NCBI RefSeq assembly: GCF_005239225.2
Contig: NC_133294.1
Span: 21,961,631 to 22,025,630, forward strand
Direction: 5' to 3'
DNA length: 64,000 nt
DNA from: Populus alba
Taxonomy: Eukaryota > Streptophyta > Magnoliopsida > Malpighiales > Salicaceae
The translations under genes and the position numbers were made by a program. The notes beneath the pieces are model-generated. The model searched no databases. It saw only the letters and a program-made list of their open reading frames with translations, and was not told the DNA's origin. The first letter of the stretch is position 1, and each line of letters begins with the position of its first letter. Shown in pieces: positions 25,941 to 39,500 of the stretch.

Positions 25941-26789
25941 TGGTTTTAGATTTGTTTGTCTTTAATATTTGGATAACTTTTGCTATTATTGTTTTAAAAA
26001 TTAAATCTAAGAAAAATATTTTTATTTATGGTTTAAAAAATATATTTTAAAAAATACATATTTGGTTAAAACTACTTGTTAGATAGATTTTTGCATTTAA
26101 AAACAAGTAAAAAGCAAGTCTTTCATAAATAAATATTATATTATTTCAGCTTATAAAAAAATAATATTTAAAACATAAATATACGTGGAGCCTAATGTAA
26201 AAGGCAAGACTATTTAACTAACTAAACAACTATTTTTATATGGTTTTACAAAAAATAAAAACTTTTATAATATCAAACGATCTAGTATTTTTGTACTTTA
26301 AAATTATTCCATGTAAATAAAAAAATTTAATTTTGAATACATGGATTATTTAACTAGGATATATGAAAGAGAAGCAAATAATATATGTTAAAAATTGAAT
26401 TTGTATCTATAAAAAAACTTTTAAATATAAGTTTATTTGATAATGTAGTTTATAATAACAGTACTTTATATTTTTATTGTGGTGAGATAAAGATGGGATA
26501 ATGCTGTACTACGTGATCATAATAATATAACATAATAATAATATTAGTTTGGTATGATGTGATTTATAACAACAATGATATAGAGAATAATGATGATAAT
26601 AATTTAGTAATTTTAAATACTTGAAATAAAACAGATTTTTGTAACTTTTAAAGTTTTGTATATAAAATAAAATCTGTAAAAAATGGTAAAAAAGCTAAAT
26701 AAAAAAGTAAAAATATGTTTTATTTTGTAAAAAATCAAATAATATCCAAATAAAAAAGGAAATCGTGTTAATGGATTAAATTATAGTAA

Positions 26790-27099
26790 AATGGGAGATA
26801 GGAAAACCCCCTCTCCTCCCGTCAACCGTTACCACGTGCAGTAAATCGCCCCACACCGCGCGTCGAAAAACCTCCAAAATTCAAAAACTTGCAACTCAAA
26901 ATACCTCCCCCCTCTCTCTCATGATTTTTGATTCACCAAAAATTAAATAAAAAAAAAAACTTATCGTTGCCCCCCCTCTCTCTACACCTTGATTTTGCCA
27001 CTTCCTCTATCCCCGCTCTCGCCGGCGAGTGAAATTAAAAAAAAGATTCAAAATTAAAAAATCCGGCCATAGATCTAAATCTTGTAGAGAGGAAAGAAA
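26790..27099 (+). promoter_or_regulatory. MOR1 promoter and 5' leader
   Basis: The composition shifts to C-rich. A G-box CACGTG lies at 26833-26838. An AACCGTT at 26824-26830 gives, on the other strand, the AACGGTT core of a mitosis-specific activator (MSA) element. CT-rich tracts (26905-26930, 26970-26990) probably belong to the 5' UTR. No canonical TATA box is obvious. MSA function here is inference from the motif and from the mitotic role of the product. Confidence 0.45.
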
Positions 27100-30000
27100 A
27101 TGTCGGAGGAAGAAAAGTTGTTAAAGGAAGCAAAGAAATTGCCATGGGAAGATCGGTTGTTACACAAGAATTGGAAAGTTAGAAATGAAGCCAATATCGA
27201 TCTGGCTTCTCTCTGCGACTCGATTATCGATCCGAAAGACTCCAGACTTCGTGAATTCGGTTTGTTTTCGTAAAATTTTTAGCTTCAGATCCGATTGATC
27301 TGTGAAATGCGGATTCGGTTTCATGCGTTTAGTGTTTTCGTGACTGTCGTTTTGTGTTTTCGTGCTTAGCTCCGTTGTTTAGGAAAACGGTTGCGGATTC
27401 GAATGCGCCGGTGCAGGAAAAAGCGCTTGATGCTTTGATTGCTTTTTTGCGTGCTGCTGATGCGGATGCTGGAAGGTAGGGTTTCATCGTATTTAGTTTT
27501 TTTTTTTTTTGGCGTTGGTTTTGTAATATGTTGTGGTTTGTGCGTAGGCATGCGAAAGAAGTGTGTGATGCGATTGTGGCTAAGTGTCTTACGGGGAGGC
27601 CAAAGACTGTGGAGAAAGCGCAGGCGGCGTTTATGCTGTGGGTGGAGTTGGAAGCTGTGGAGGCTTTTTTGGTGGGTGATTTTATGGTTTTTGGATAACA
27701 AGTGAAAATGTGTGTTGGCTTTAATTAATTTTTTCAGGATAGTTTGCTGTAGGAATGTTTCTTTTGTTTAGTCGTTAGTTGAGAATGAATGAATTGTTAT
27801 TACGTTGTTTATGTTGAATAAGTTTATGGAAATTACAAGTGAGGTGTACAATATTTTTTTATTCTCTCCTAAAATGGTAGTTGCATTTTGGTTGCTAGGT
27901 ATTAGTTTGTTAATTAGTTATAGGATTGAATGGGAGCTTTGTGTATCATTTCACTTATCAGTGTAATGGCTAGCTGTTCTTCAGTTGGTTTGTATTCTTC
28001 CGTAACTTATTAGCATGGTTAAGTGGATCTTTCAGCAAAGAATTTTCGATGTTAAGTGGATATTTTGCAAGCTTTGACCATGCCAATCTACTGTTGTGCA
28101 GTGAAGTTAGGTGCTGGTTTTGAATTTAGTTGGTAAATGCATTAGAAAATGATATTGGTCAAATAGCTGAGGAGTTGTAAGCATGACAGGTTAGACATAT
28201 TTCATCATGTAGAGACTTATTTAGTTGGGCGAGCTTGTACTTCTGTGGTTATTCATAAGCAAATCTTCAGAGCAGTTTCTTATCAATTTAAACAATAAGC
28301 TAACTCCCTTGGAAGCAAAATCATACTGCAAAGTTCTACAGCTGCACTTCTTATAGATGAACCCAACTAGATTGTAATTGAGGATATGTTTTTGATGTTC
28401 TAAAGTAACTTAAGAGATGATTTTTATTCTAGGATGGACAATGTGGGCAAAAGTTGTGCTTTTGCGACTCTGTATGTAGAGTGATCTCATCCATATTAAG
28501 AATCTGTTAAAGGGGCAATGAAAGTTAGCCATGCGCTCTACTCTGATACATCACAAGGACACAATTGAGAAAAACAGAGCAAGAAATGGTCAACGCAGTG
28601 CTTCATGTAGAGGTTATAATGGAGCTTGTTCAGGTTTACCTTTTTGCCTATATCGAGTTGGGGGTGCTTTCTGAAAACACCTTCCTTTATGTAATATTTT
28701 AAAACTTTAACTCGACTCTCCTCGTTTGTTTTTAAAACTCCATAAAGTAGGAAAAAATTAAATTTATGTTTCACAAAGGCTGCACGGTACACCAAGGAGT
28801 CAGGGTTTGCAAATAAGGGAATTAAGGGTTTAATCTTGGAGTGGGGGAGAAGTTAATGTTTGAAACTTTGAATTAAGAATGAATATTGAAGCTGTAGAAA
28901 AGTGATCGGAAGGAATTGTAAGAAAAAGAAGCAGAAAGAAAACAAATGAGTAGTGTCATCACCTCTTCTTCTCAGGATTTCACTTTTGCAAAAAATAATC
29001 CAAGATTATTCTTGTTCCTATATAATTCTCATGTTTATGAATACTCAGAATAATCCAGTTAGGTATGCATGCTTTTCAAACCAAAAGAAATTATCAAAAG
29101 CTTTCCTTTTTTAGAAAGAGGTGCTCATATAGGCACCAAAATTTGTAAGGGTTCTCAACTGAGTAGGTTGGAGATCAAAATATGATTATAAAATGATAAA
29201 TAATAGAGAACTCCTAACTCCTAAGTAAATATTTCTGGTATACTGAGCTTCATTTTTTGAAATTAAGGACCTTTCTTGTGGTTGTTTCATCCTGCTTTGG
29301 TTGGGAAAAATCAACTTCAAACCTCGTAATCTCGTAGCATTAGAATTCATTGAACTTGCACAAGTAGGTAGGCTATAATGTTTCTTGAAACAACTCGACT
29401 TCACTTGGAAAGTGGCACCTAGTTTTATGGTCTCTTTTATTGTGGATTGAAACCCCTGATTTTCAGTGTATCTCACTGTCTTTTATGCTGTGGTTATTTT
29501 GAAATGTGAATCATTGCATGTGGCTTTTCTTTTGTCATGCTTCAGGATTTTGTAGCATTCAGCGTTTCTGTCATTTTCAATTTCTTTATTTTATTGTTCC
29601 TTCCTTCCTTCATGTATTCCATTCAATTTGGCATCCATGTTTCGTAGCTTGGTTTCTAGCTGTTGCTTGCGGTGGAGTTCTTTTGCTCACCAAATGCTCA
29701 GAATTTATTGCTGGAATGGAATTTTGTGTAAGATTGTTTTAAGTGTTTGGTGGTTGTAGGATGCAATGGAGAAGGCAATTAAGAACAAAGTTTCCAAAGC
29801 AGTGGTGCCTGCAATAGATGTCATGTTTCAAGCCTTAAGGTTTGTAAGCAATATTTCTTGGTTGCAAAGCACTGATTCTTTTATTCATCCAAGTGTCTCT
29901 GCTGTTCTGTTCTCTTTGCTAATAGTGAATTTGGAGCCAAAGTTGTGCCCCCAAAGAGGATTTTGAAGATGCTTCCAGAATTGTTTGATCACCAGGATCA

Positions 30001-33000
30001 AAATGTTCGTGCATCATCTAAAGGACTTACTCTTGAACTTTGTCGGTGGATTGGAAAAGACCCTGTTAAATCAATTCTGTTGGAGAAGATGCGAGATACA
30101 ATGGTACAACAGATTTATTCATTAATTTGTATGACTTTGTTACTTTTTTCATTTTACCTATATATTATAACAAACATTTTTTTTCCCTCCTTCTCCCCAT
30201 GTTCCTGCATGAAGAAAAAAGAATTGGAGGCTGAGCTTGTTAATGTTACGGGGACAGCTAAGCCATCCCGCAAGATTAGGTAAATGTAGCCAGGAACCTT
30301 TTTCCACTTTTTTCATGCATTTTACCAGAAGTACTGTAGTTCTCTTGAGATGTTTCCTTAGGATCTGGGCTCATAGTCTGCCAACATAACTATGCTTTGA
30401 ATTGATCATATGCTGTTCTGTCATTGTGATCCTTAGATTTACACTCCTGTTCTTTTTACACCCCACCAATTGCCCCTTGCATACATACTGTTCTTCAGTG
30501 ATTTTTCTTCTATACAACATTGGTTTGAAATTAATAATGGAACAAGATTACAATTATTAAACCTATCTGCATTTTCCCAATACTCTGTTGCTTAAGCAAT
30601 TTTATGCTTCCAGGAAATCTACATTTATCATTCCTTTACCAATTAGTTTAGAAATAAGATAAATCTTGTTGAGGTTCGTTGTGTCATACTTCATTGGAAT
30701 GTAGAATTAACATGTGTATGTGATCAGATCTGAGCAAGACAAGGAGCCAGAGCCAGAAGGAGTATCAGAAGTTGTGGGTCCTGGTCAGTCCGAAGAAGTT
30801 GCACCTGATGGTATGTGATTTAACTTGCTCCCATAATATCCGAATCTTTCATTCAATTGACTAACATGCTATTACTTGGACATGTTCTGATTGTCAGCTC
30901 CTCAAGAAATAGATGAGTATGATCTTATGGACCCTGTTGATATTTTATCACCCTTGGAAAAATCTGGATTTTGGGATGGAGTGGTCAGTGCTCCTGCTTC
31001 TTGTTTTCATTTTTTTAGTATTTTAGATATCTAACTTTATTGTTATCATTTTCTAAATATGCCTGTTTTGCTGCGTACTGCTAAAGTGTAACAATTTGTG
31101 TATACCTCTTAGAAAGCTACCAAATGGTCAGAAAGAAAGGAGGCTGTTGCAGAGCTGACGAAGCTTGCTTCCACAAAGAGGATAGCACCTGGTGATTTCT
31201 CTGAAGTTTGTCGGACATTGAAGAAGGTATTTTTTTTCTTTAAGCTGGAACCTCCATTTTAAATTGTCCATAATCATCTCCCTTTTTATTGTTAGTATAT
31301 CTGGGGCTATTTTGTCTTCTTTGTGTTCCTTACTTTTTTTGTTTTTACTTTATTAGTTTCCTTTCTGGTGTATGAATACTATTGTTGAAAAAGCTTATGT
31401 TATTTGGTGACAAATATTTTACTTGATTCTGGAGAAGTGAATTTGTTTGGTCAATTTGTGAACAGGATGAGAACCTTCATAAACCAAATATTATTAGGAA
31501 AAATATTTTTGAACTACAGTGCCAAAACACATACATTTTACTAGCTGTACATGCAAGGTTTATTATGAGGTTACATAATATGGTTGATGAAATTCTTCTG
31601 CTCGTCCTTTTCCCTTCCTTTTTAAGCTTTGGTCTAACCTGAATGGAATCAAATTAAAAATTTCGTAATTGTATTCTAAGCACAAGGATCTGATTAAGAT
31701 ATTTTCCACGGAGATTATGGTATGCTTTTCCTCAATAGCAATTGAATACTACTGAATTTCATTATGTTAACTTGAACCTGGTACTAAACTTGGAATTCGT
31801 AGGATTACAAATGCTTTTCTGAAATTTTTATGTTACTGGCTTAAGGTGTCCAGACTTCAGAGTGACTTTTCAGTACAATGCTTTTCTTATCCTTCTTGAC
31901 ATATCTGTGATCCATTTTACCACCATCTGTATAATCATTTCATTTTGTTCCCCTATCAGAAGAGCTTCACTATGTTTTTGCCTGCAGCTTATTACAGATG
32001 TGAACATCGCTGTTGCAGTTGAAGCCATACAAGCTATTGGAAACCTTGCGCGTGGTCTAAGATCCCATTTTTCTGGCAGCTCTCGGTTCTTATTGCCTGT
32101 TTTGCTTGTAAGTGCCATATACACTTTAATTATGACACATTCCCATTTACTGAAGCTTTCAAACCTTGGCTATCTGGGTGTGTTGAACTGGTCTACATAA
32201 GTGTGTCATCTTGTGTGATAAGTGGGCTATTTAAGTTTATATAGTACCTGTTTTAACAACAATGCATTTTCTATTGTTTCACCTAATAGGAAAAACTGAA
32301 AGAGAAAAAACCTACTCTGACAGAGTCACTTACACAAACTCTCCAAGCGATGCATAAGGCTGGATGCTCAAATCTTGCTGACATTGTTGAAGGCAAGTTC
32401 CACCTTTCATTCCAAATAGTTCTATGGTCTGAGAGTTTTTTCTCTACCCTTTGCTTGAGCTGTTTGAGTCTGAGAGATTGGATTTCTTAGTTTTTTGTAT
32501 TTGTTTTAACCAATTCCTCCAATTTTGTTGAATCCAGAATTTGTTTTTGGTTGTCTCCATGAACTCATCATCATGATTGCATTACAATTCATAACGGACA
32601 TGTGCATAAGAAAATAATAATTAAGCTTCTTTAGGAGAAAATACTGCATTTTCCATCTACTACTAGTATTTTTTGTAGATTCTTTTGTAATTACCATTTC
32701 TTTTCCTATATAGTTTGCTGTTGAATGTTGTTTATATTATTCTCCACTTTCTTTTTTTTGGGTACATATAAAAAAATATATGCCACTGGTGGTTCATGAT
32801 TTACAGGGTTCCAACTTCTGATTCTTAATGATTTCTGTTACTGCAGATGTCAAAACAGCGGTGAAAAATAAAGTTCCTCTTGTGCGCTCATTAACGCTAA
32901 ACTGGGTGACATTTTGTATTGAAACCAGTAATAAAGCTGTTATTCTGAAGGTGCATAAGGATTACGTCCCTATATGTATGGAGGTTAGTGTATCCCTTGT

Positions 33001-33550
33001 TCTTATGTTAATGTTCTGACTTATAATCGAAATCTTCACATGGCATATTTGCTCTATTATAAAACTTTGAAGGAGAAATGGAAAATCCATTTTTACGTTG
33101 TGAACTGGAATTGGCCTTTGGTTAAAGATTATTCAGGGGTCATCATCTATTAATTCTTTGCTTATGATGCATGGAACTCTATGATATGCAGCTGTGGGAG
33201 CGCACAGATTTTGTTTATAGGAAGCTGCTTTGCCTGCTTTTTTTTTTTTTTTTTCCTGTATTAAGTGATTGTATTTTGCAGAGCCTCAATGATGGGACTC
33301 CTGATGTGAGGGATTCTGCCTTTTCAGTGTTAGCGGCAGTAGCTAAGGTAGTTTTTCCATTTTAGAAAAATATTGAAAAGTTTTTGCTTCAAATTTAGCT
33401 ACTATTATTTTTACTCTCAAATTGTTGGTTAGATGGTTGGCATGAGGCCTTTGGAGAGGTCACTGGAGAAACTTGATGATGTGAGAAGAAAGAAGCTGTC
33501 CGAAATGATAGCAGGTTCTGGGGAAGGTGTGGCAGCTGTGGCAACCTCAG
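27100..33550 (+). CDS. MOR1: MOR1 exons 1-14 (TOG1, TOG2)
   Basis: Exons: 27100-27259, 27370-27475, 27548-27671, 29760-29839, 29926-30103, 30215-30279, 30728-30810, 30898-30983, 31113-31226, 31988-32107, 32290-32392, 32847-32983, 33282-33347, 33433-33550 (residues 1-513). TOG1 carries KNWKVRNEA and QDQNVRASSKG, the intra-HEAT loop motifs that contact tubulin. TOG2 carries KATKWSERKEAV and VKNKVPLVRSLTLNW. Intron 3 (27672-29759) is 2.1 kb and holds no gene that I can support. Intron 11 begins with GC at 32393. Confidence 0.95.
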
Positions 33551-36500
33551 GTGGGTACATCCATGTCCATGTTGCTATCACAACAATTAATTTAGAGTTA
33601 TAAAATCTTTAGCTATGTACTTGTTTTGTATTAAATTTGGCTGATCATGTTTGTTGTGCCATGGCCAGGTACTGTCCAAACTGCTCGTGGAAGTATGTCT
33701 TCTGTAGAGGTTGGTTGAGGCATTCCTGTTTTTCAAACTTTATTATTTTGGTATTGTTATTTGATCGTCTTTATCATTTGTAACAAATTCATCAATTACA
33801 TTACAGCAATAATTGTCTTATTTCCATTAGAAACTGTATTGAGCTGACTTCTAGAAAAGCTGTTTCAAACAGTAGATATGCTTTTTGTGCACCATGGAAG
33901 AGTGGCATTGGTTTTGAAATCTGCAGCTGTGGTTTGTTCAGATTCTCTTTAGGGTGAAGGGCCCTATGTTTTGATGATGGTCCGTTGTTGCAAGGTCACT
34001 AAATTTAGCGAGCATGATACAGCTGCTCTTCATTGGACGATAAAAGGAAAAAAAGATACACGCATGGGCTGTTTTTTTTTTTTTTTAAATACAATAATAG
34101 TCTTCCTTTTGGCTGATTTCTTGTGCCCCTTGGTAAATTGTTCTCATTTCAATGGTTATCATGTTCACATAAAAAGTGATTTATCCATGTTTCTGCTACC
34201 TCATCTCAATATTTTTGCTATATTTCTCGTTGTTTATTTCTTAATTCCTTGAGTGTATGTTGTAGTTGTTCTATGTACCTTACTTCGGTTTCATTAAGGG
34301 TGGTTTTTTCATTTTCATTTTAATCACCGTCACAAAAGTGTTTTAACTAATTTGCTTTTGCAGACATCAGAAAGCTCATTTGTTAAGAAGTCAGCGGCAA
34401 GCATGCTTTCTGGGAAGAGGCCTGCTCCAGCAGCTGTGAGTTTATTTTACCTTTTCCTTTTGTGTTTCTTATCAATCACTTAGTTCCACTCAAATGGACA
34501 TTATCACAATGATGTTTCCTGATTGTGATATTGTTCCTTTTTTCAGATCGCTAACAAAAAGGCGGCACCTACAAAATTGGGGGCCAGCAAGAAAGTTGAT
34601 GGAGCTGGGCGACCAGAAACTTCACGAGCACTTGAACCACCTGAAGATGTTGAGGTGAGCATTCCTTTGTTTTTGGAAGTGCTCTTTGTTGATTGGCATT
34701 TACATTAATAGTTTTTGATACATGAGTTGCTCTCTTTTTGATATTTGCAGCCAGCAGAGATGAGTCTTGAAGAAATTGAAACCAGATTAGGCTCTCTCAT
34801 TCAAGCAGATACCATTTCTCAACTGAAGAGTGCAGTATGGAAAGAGCGGCTGGAAGGTATGTTATAAGAACATTTTGCCTGTTTCACGCGTGTATTAAAA
34901 ACTGAAGGTTTACTAAGCTGCTGTTTCTGCTATTCTGATGCATTTGGTTCCACTCAATTTCAAAACTGAAGGTTGTTTGGTTGTTTTGTCTATCTTAGGT
35001 TTTAAATGATCTTTTTTTCCACTATAAAAGCTGAAACATGACTGCTAACTAATATTAGTTTGATTTCTGCAATGTTTTGTCACAAGTTGCTATGGATATT
35101 TAATTATTTTTTAGGGTGCTTGTCTGTGAACATGTTTTCCTCTAACATCAAGATGGTGAACTATAGCAGCGATTTTTATGCAACTGTTCAGTAGAATTTA
35201 CATCATGATTTGTTGGTTCTAAGTAAATTCCTTAGATTTAGGTTTTTTCTTTGACTTTTATTTAAAGTTTATTTTGCTGTTTCTTTGTAAAATTGTTTTG
35301 ATGCTAATTTCCTATGAGGATATGTATATGCATGCATGCATCTCTGTGTGTGTGTGTGTGTGAATTTGTATGGCAATTTCATCTTGTTGGGCATATCTAT
35401 TTCTCAGTGCATAGAATTCAGAAATTTATCTTATATAGCTTGTTCATTTTGATGCAGTTAATTGGTTAATTTTCATCTTGTTTTGTTCATATACAATGTT
35501 AATTTTCCTGTTTTGGTTACATTTTTTATTTTTTAATTGATTTATGGTTTTTAACCATTGGAAATTGTTGCAGCAATATCTTCAATGAAAGAACAAGTGG
35601 AGGGGTTGCAGAACCGTAATCAATCTGTGGAGATTTTGATTCGTTTACTCTGTGCTATTCCTGGCTGGAATGAGAAAAATGTTCAGGTATTTAAATGTTT
35701 TTATGTTTCACTTTTTTTTTTTTTTTTTCTTATGAACAGATTATCATCAAGATCAAATGTGTGATGGTTATAATATTTTGAAATACAAACAAAAGTGCAG
35801 GTTCAGCAACAGTTCATTGAAGTCATTACTTACCTAGCTTCAACTGCATCAAAATTTCCAAAGAAATGTGTAGTGCTCTGCCTTCTAGGTGGGTATTAGG
35901 TGTTAGTTGCCTTATTCTTCTGTTTGAAGCGAGAGCCAAATATTCTGAAAAAACTGCTTATATTTTTTTCTATCATCTATAAATGCGAATCCTATTCTGT
36001 GCTAAATTGATTTCTCTTTTTGACCTTGTCATTTGTTGGATAAAATACAAAGTTGCAGCTTAGCTTACACTTCATACCTTCTCTCAGGTATTAGTGAACG
36101 GGTAGCGGATATTAAAACCAGAGCTCATGCTATGAAGTGCCTTACTACTTTCACGGAAGCAGTAGGTCCAGGATTTGTTTTTGACCGAGTAAGTATAATT
36201 ACAGCTCACCATTAATTTTGTGTTTCTCAAAACAGAAGTTAGGTGCTTGCTTTAACAATTTGTGTTATTTTTGGTCTAGTATAATGCATTGAGTGAACCA
36301 TTTTCTTATGTGTCGTGGAATAATCTGTGTGGAATTTTATCATTTGCAGCTTTACAAAATTATGAAAGAGCACAAGAATCCAAAGGTTCTTAGTGAGGGA
36401 ATACTCTGGATGGTTTTGGCAATTGATGACTTTGGTGTGTCACATTTGAAGCTTAAGGTGCTTCTATTTCTCCCTCCCCATAACTCTTCCTTGACTTACT

Positions 36501-39500
36501 GAAGATTATCTTTCTATTCTATTTTTTATCCGGTAGTTGTGGTTTTCTAAGGAGAAATGTGAATTTTATCTCGCAGGATTTAATTGACTTCTGTAAAGAT
36601 ACTGGGCTACAGTCCAGTGTAGCTGCTAGCAGAAATGCTACTATCAAACTTTTGGGTGCCTTACATAAGTTTGTTGGTCCAGGTGTGTAGTTGTATTATT
36701 ATTTCCATTCTCCACATGCCTTGAATCCTAATATATATTTCTGATTTGTTTTTAGATATTAAAGGTTTTCTGGCTGATGTCAAACCTGCACTGCTCAGTG
36801 CACTTGATGCGGAGTATGAAAAAAATCCTTTTGAGGTAATAGGAGGCCAAAGATCAAATTCCTTTCTCAAAATGTGTGTTCTATAATGTTTACTCGAAGC
36901 CTTTGCACATGTCTTCAGGGTGCTTCTGCTATTCCAAAGAAAACAGTTAGGATGTCAGAGTCCATGACTTGTGTTTCTGGTGGCGGGCTGGATAGCTTGC
37001 CACGTGAAGATATTAGTGGAAAGGTAACACCTACTCTGATCAAGAGCTTGGAAAGTCCTGATTGGAAGGTATGGTTGTCAATGCTGATGAAGCCAGCTCA
37101 CTTGTTATGATTGCCTTTGCAAAGCCGTGTCCTTATTGGTGTCAACTTGACTCTTAAATCCGCATTACAGGTTCGACTTGAGTCGATTGAAGCTGTCAAT
37201 AAAATTTTGGAGGAGGCTAATAAACGCATTCAACCAAATGGAACTGGTATGCATATAGTTAAAGTTGACTTGAATAATTATAAAGTTTTATTAAGACATG
37301 CAGTGTCATAATAAGCTTGCTGTTATAACCAGAAATCTGTTGGTCATTAATATCTTGTTTGGTTGCAGGTGAATTATTTGGTGCCCTTAGAGGGCGTCTG
37401 TATGACAGCAATAAAAATCTAATCATGACAGCTTTGACTACCATTGGTGGTGTTGCTTCTGCTATGGGACCAGCTGTCGAGAAGTCAAGCAAGGTTTGAC
37501 CACTCAAGATGATCATGTTTCTTTACATTTATGTTTATGGTCTTGAGAAGAGCTTAAGTTTGCTGTGCACTGGGTTTCACAGGGTGTTCTGTCGGATATT
37601 TTGAAATGTCTTGGGGACAATAAGAAACATATGAGGGAATGTGCTTTGAATACATTAGATTCTTGGGTTGCTGCTGTTCATCTTGATAAAATGGTAATTG
37701 TTTATGGAATTACTGGTAACGTGTTATTTTAATTTTGGGCTGTTTTGATATGTTGTGGTCTAGAAGTAATGATATTTCTTTGGTTGTAGATTCCTTACAT
37801 CACAGCTGCTTTATTTGAAAGTAAGCTTGGTGCTGAAGGCCGCAAGGACCTTTTTGATTGGCTTTCAAAGCAACTTTCTGGATTAAGCGAGTTTCCTGAT
37901 GCCATACATTTGCTGAAACCTGCTGGATCTGCTATGACGGTAGCTTCTAGTTTTTTTTTTCTTCACCAAGACATTTCCTGATTCCTGTGTTTTTGACATT
38001 TGCTTTGGGATTTTGTTAGGATAAATCAGCAGATGTTCGAAAAGCAGCTGAAGCATGCATCTCTGAGATTTTGAGAGTGTGTGGACAAGAAATGGTAAGT
38101 GAATTAGATATGGTGTTTTTCTCTTTCACCTGCATTGATTGATGACTAAACTTTCAATTATGTATTCCCTTGTTTTAGATTGAGAGGAATCTGAAAGATA
38201 TTAATGGGCCAGCCTTAGCTCTTGTTCTCGAACGTGTGAGGCCTGCTAGTGTTTATCAAGGTCTGTTCTTTGGTAACTTGGATGACTTCAATTTTGTGTG
38301 TCTGCATGCATGCACATACCTCTTGTTTTTCTGCATATTGAAGTTTTTCATGGCTTATCAGAGTCATTTGAATCAACAAAAACAATTTCAATGGGTCCAT
38401 CATCCAAAACAAGCTCAAAGGTTGGGAAAGCTGCTTCCAATGGCATATCAAAGCATTCAAATAGATCTATATCTTCGGTATGTTTCTCCTATTTGACTTG
38501 TATTGTTTGGAATTCAATGCGGAGATTGATTATTTATGTCCTGGCTTTATTAGAGAGTCATACCAACAAAAGGGTCAAAGCCAGAGCCAGCGATGTCTAT
38601 TCAGGACAGAGCTGTTCAGTCTCAAGCATTATTGAATGTCAAGGACTCAAACAAGGTAGTTGACATTACACATCAAATTTTCATTAGATGTAAATAGCAT
38701 TCATTCAACATTTTCCATTTGCACTTGCCTATTCACAGGAGGATAGGGAAAGAATGGTAGTCCGAAGGTTTAAGTTTGAAGAGCCACGGATGGAACAAAT
38801 TCAAGATCTTGAGGTTTGGTTTTATACAGTGCTTCTAGTTAACTCTAGTGGTTTTTTTTACTGCATTTTGAGATGTCTCTTCCCACATTCCCTATACTCA
38901 GGGTGATATGATGAAGTACTTCAGAGAGGATCTGAACAGGAGGCTTTTAAGTCTAGATTTTAAGAAACAAGTTGATGGGCTAGAGATGTTACAAAAGGTA
39001 TTTGGCTATTTTCTTGACTATTGGAAATTACTCTTGAGAATGGCATCCTGTTATTGAATTTGAAACTTTTTTGTTTCGTTTTTTCCAGGCCCTTCCATCC
39101 ATTGGAAATGAAATAATTGAAGTTCTGGACATACTCTTGAAGTGGTTTGTTTTGCAGTTTTGTAAATCTAACACAACTTGCCTGTTAAAGGTATATTTTC
39201 CTTTCCGTTTCCATTATATTGTCTCACTTACTTTTGTTGATATGGCTTATGAGCATGATGCTTCATAAGATATAATCATATGAAGTTTGACCTGTTGAAA
39301 TGGACAGGTTTTGGAATTCCTCCCTGCACTTTTTGACTTGCTCCGGGATGAGGCCTATGCTTTGAGTGAATCAGAAGCAGCTATATTTCTTCCATGCTTG
39401 ATTGAAAAGGTTCTACTTGGACCTCAGTAGCATAAATTGTCATCCATCTGTTAGATATCATTATATTCCTTATGGTCCGAATGTTTGTGCTGCACTTGGA

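Larger units (their letters stand above)
22850..26789. other. AT-rich intergenic spacer upstream of MOR1
   Basis: Dominated by family A and B repeat text (23300-23460, 24585-24745, 25150-25940) and an (AAAT)n run at about 23392-23417. An unusually GC-balanced island at 24820-25145 is described separately. I see no gene. Confidence 0.6.
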
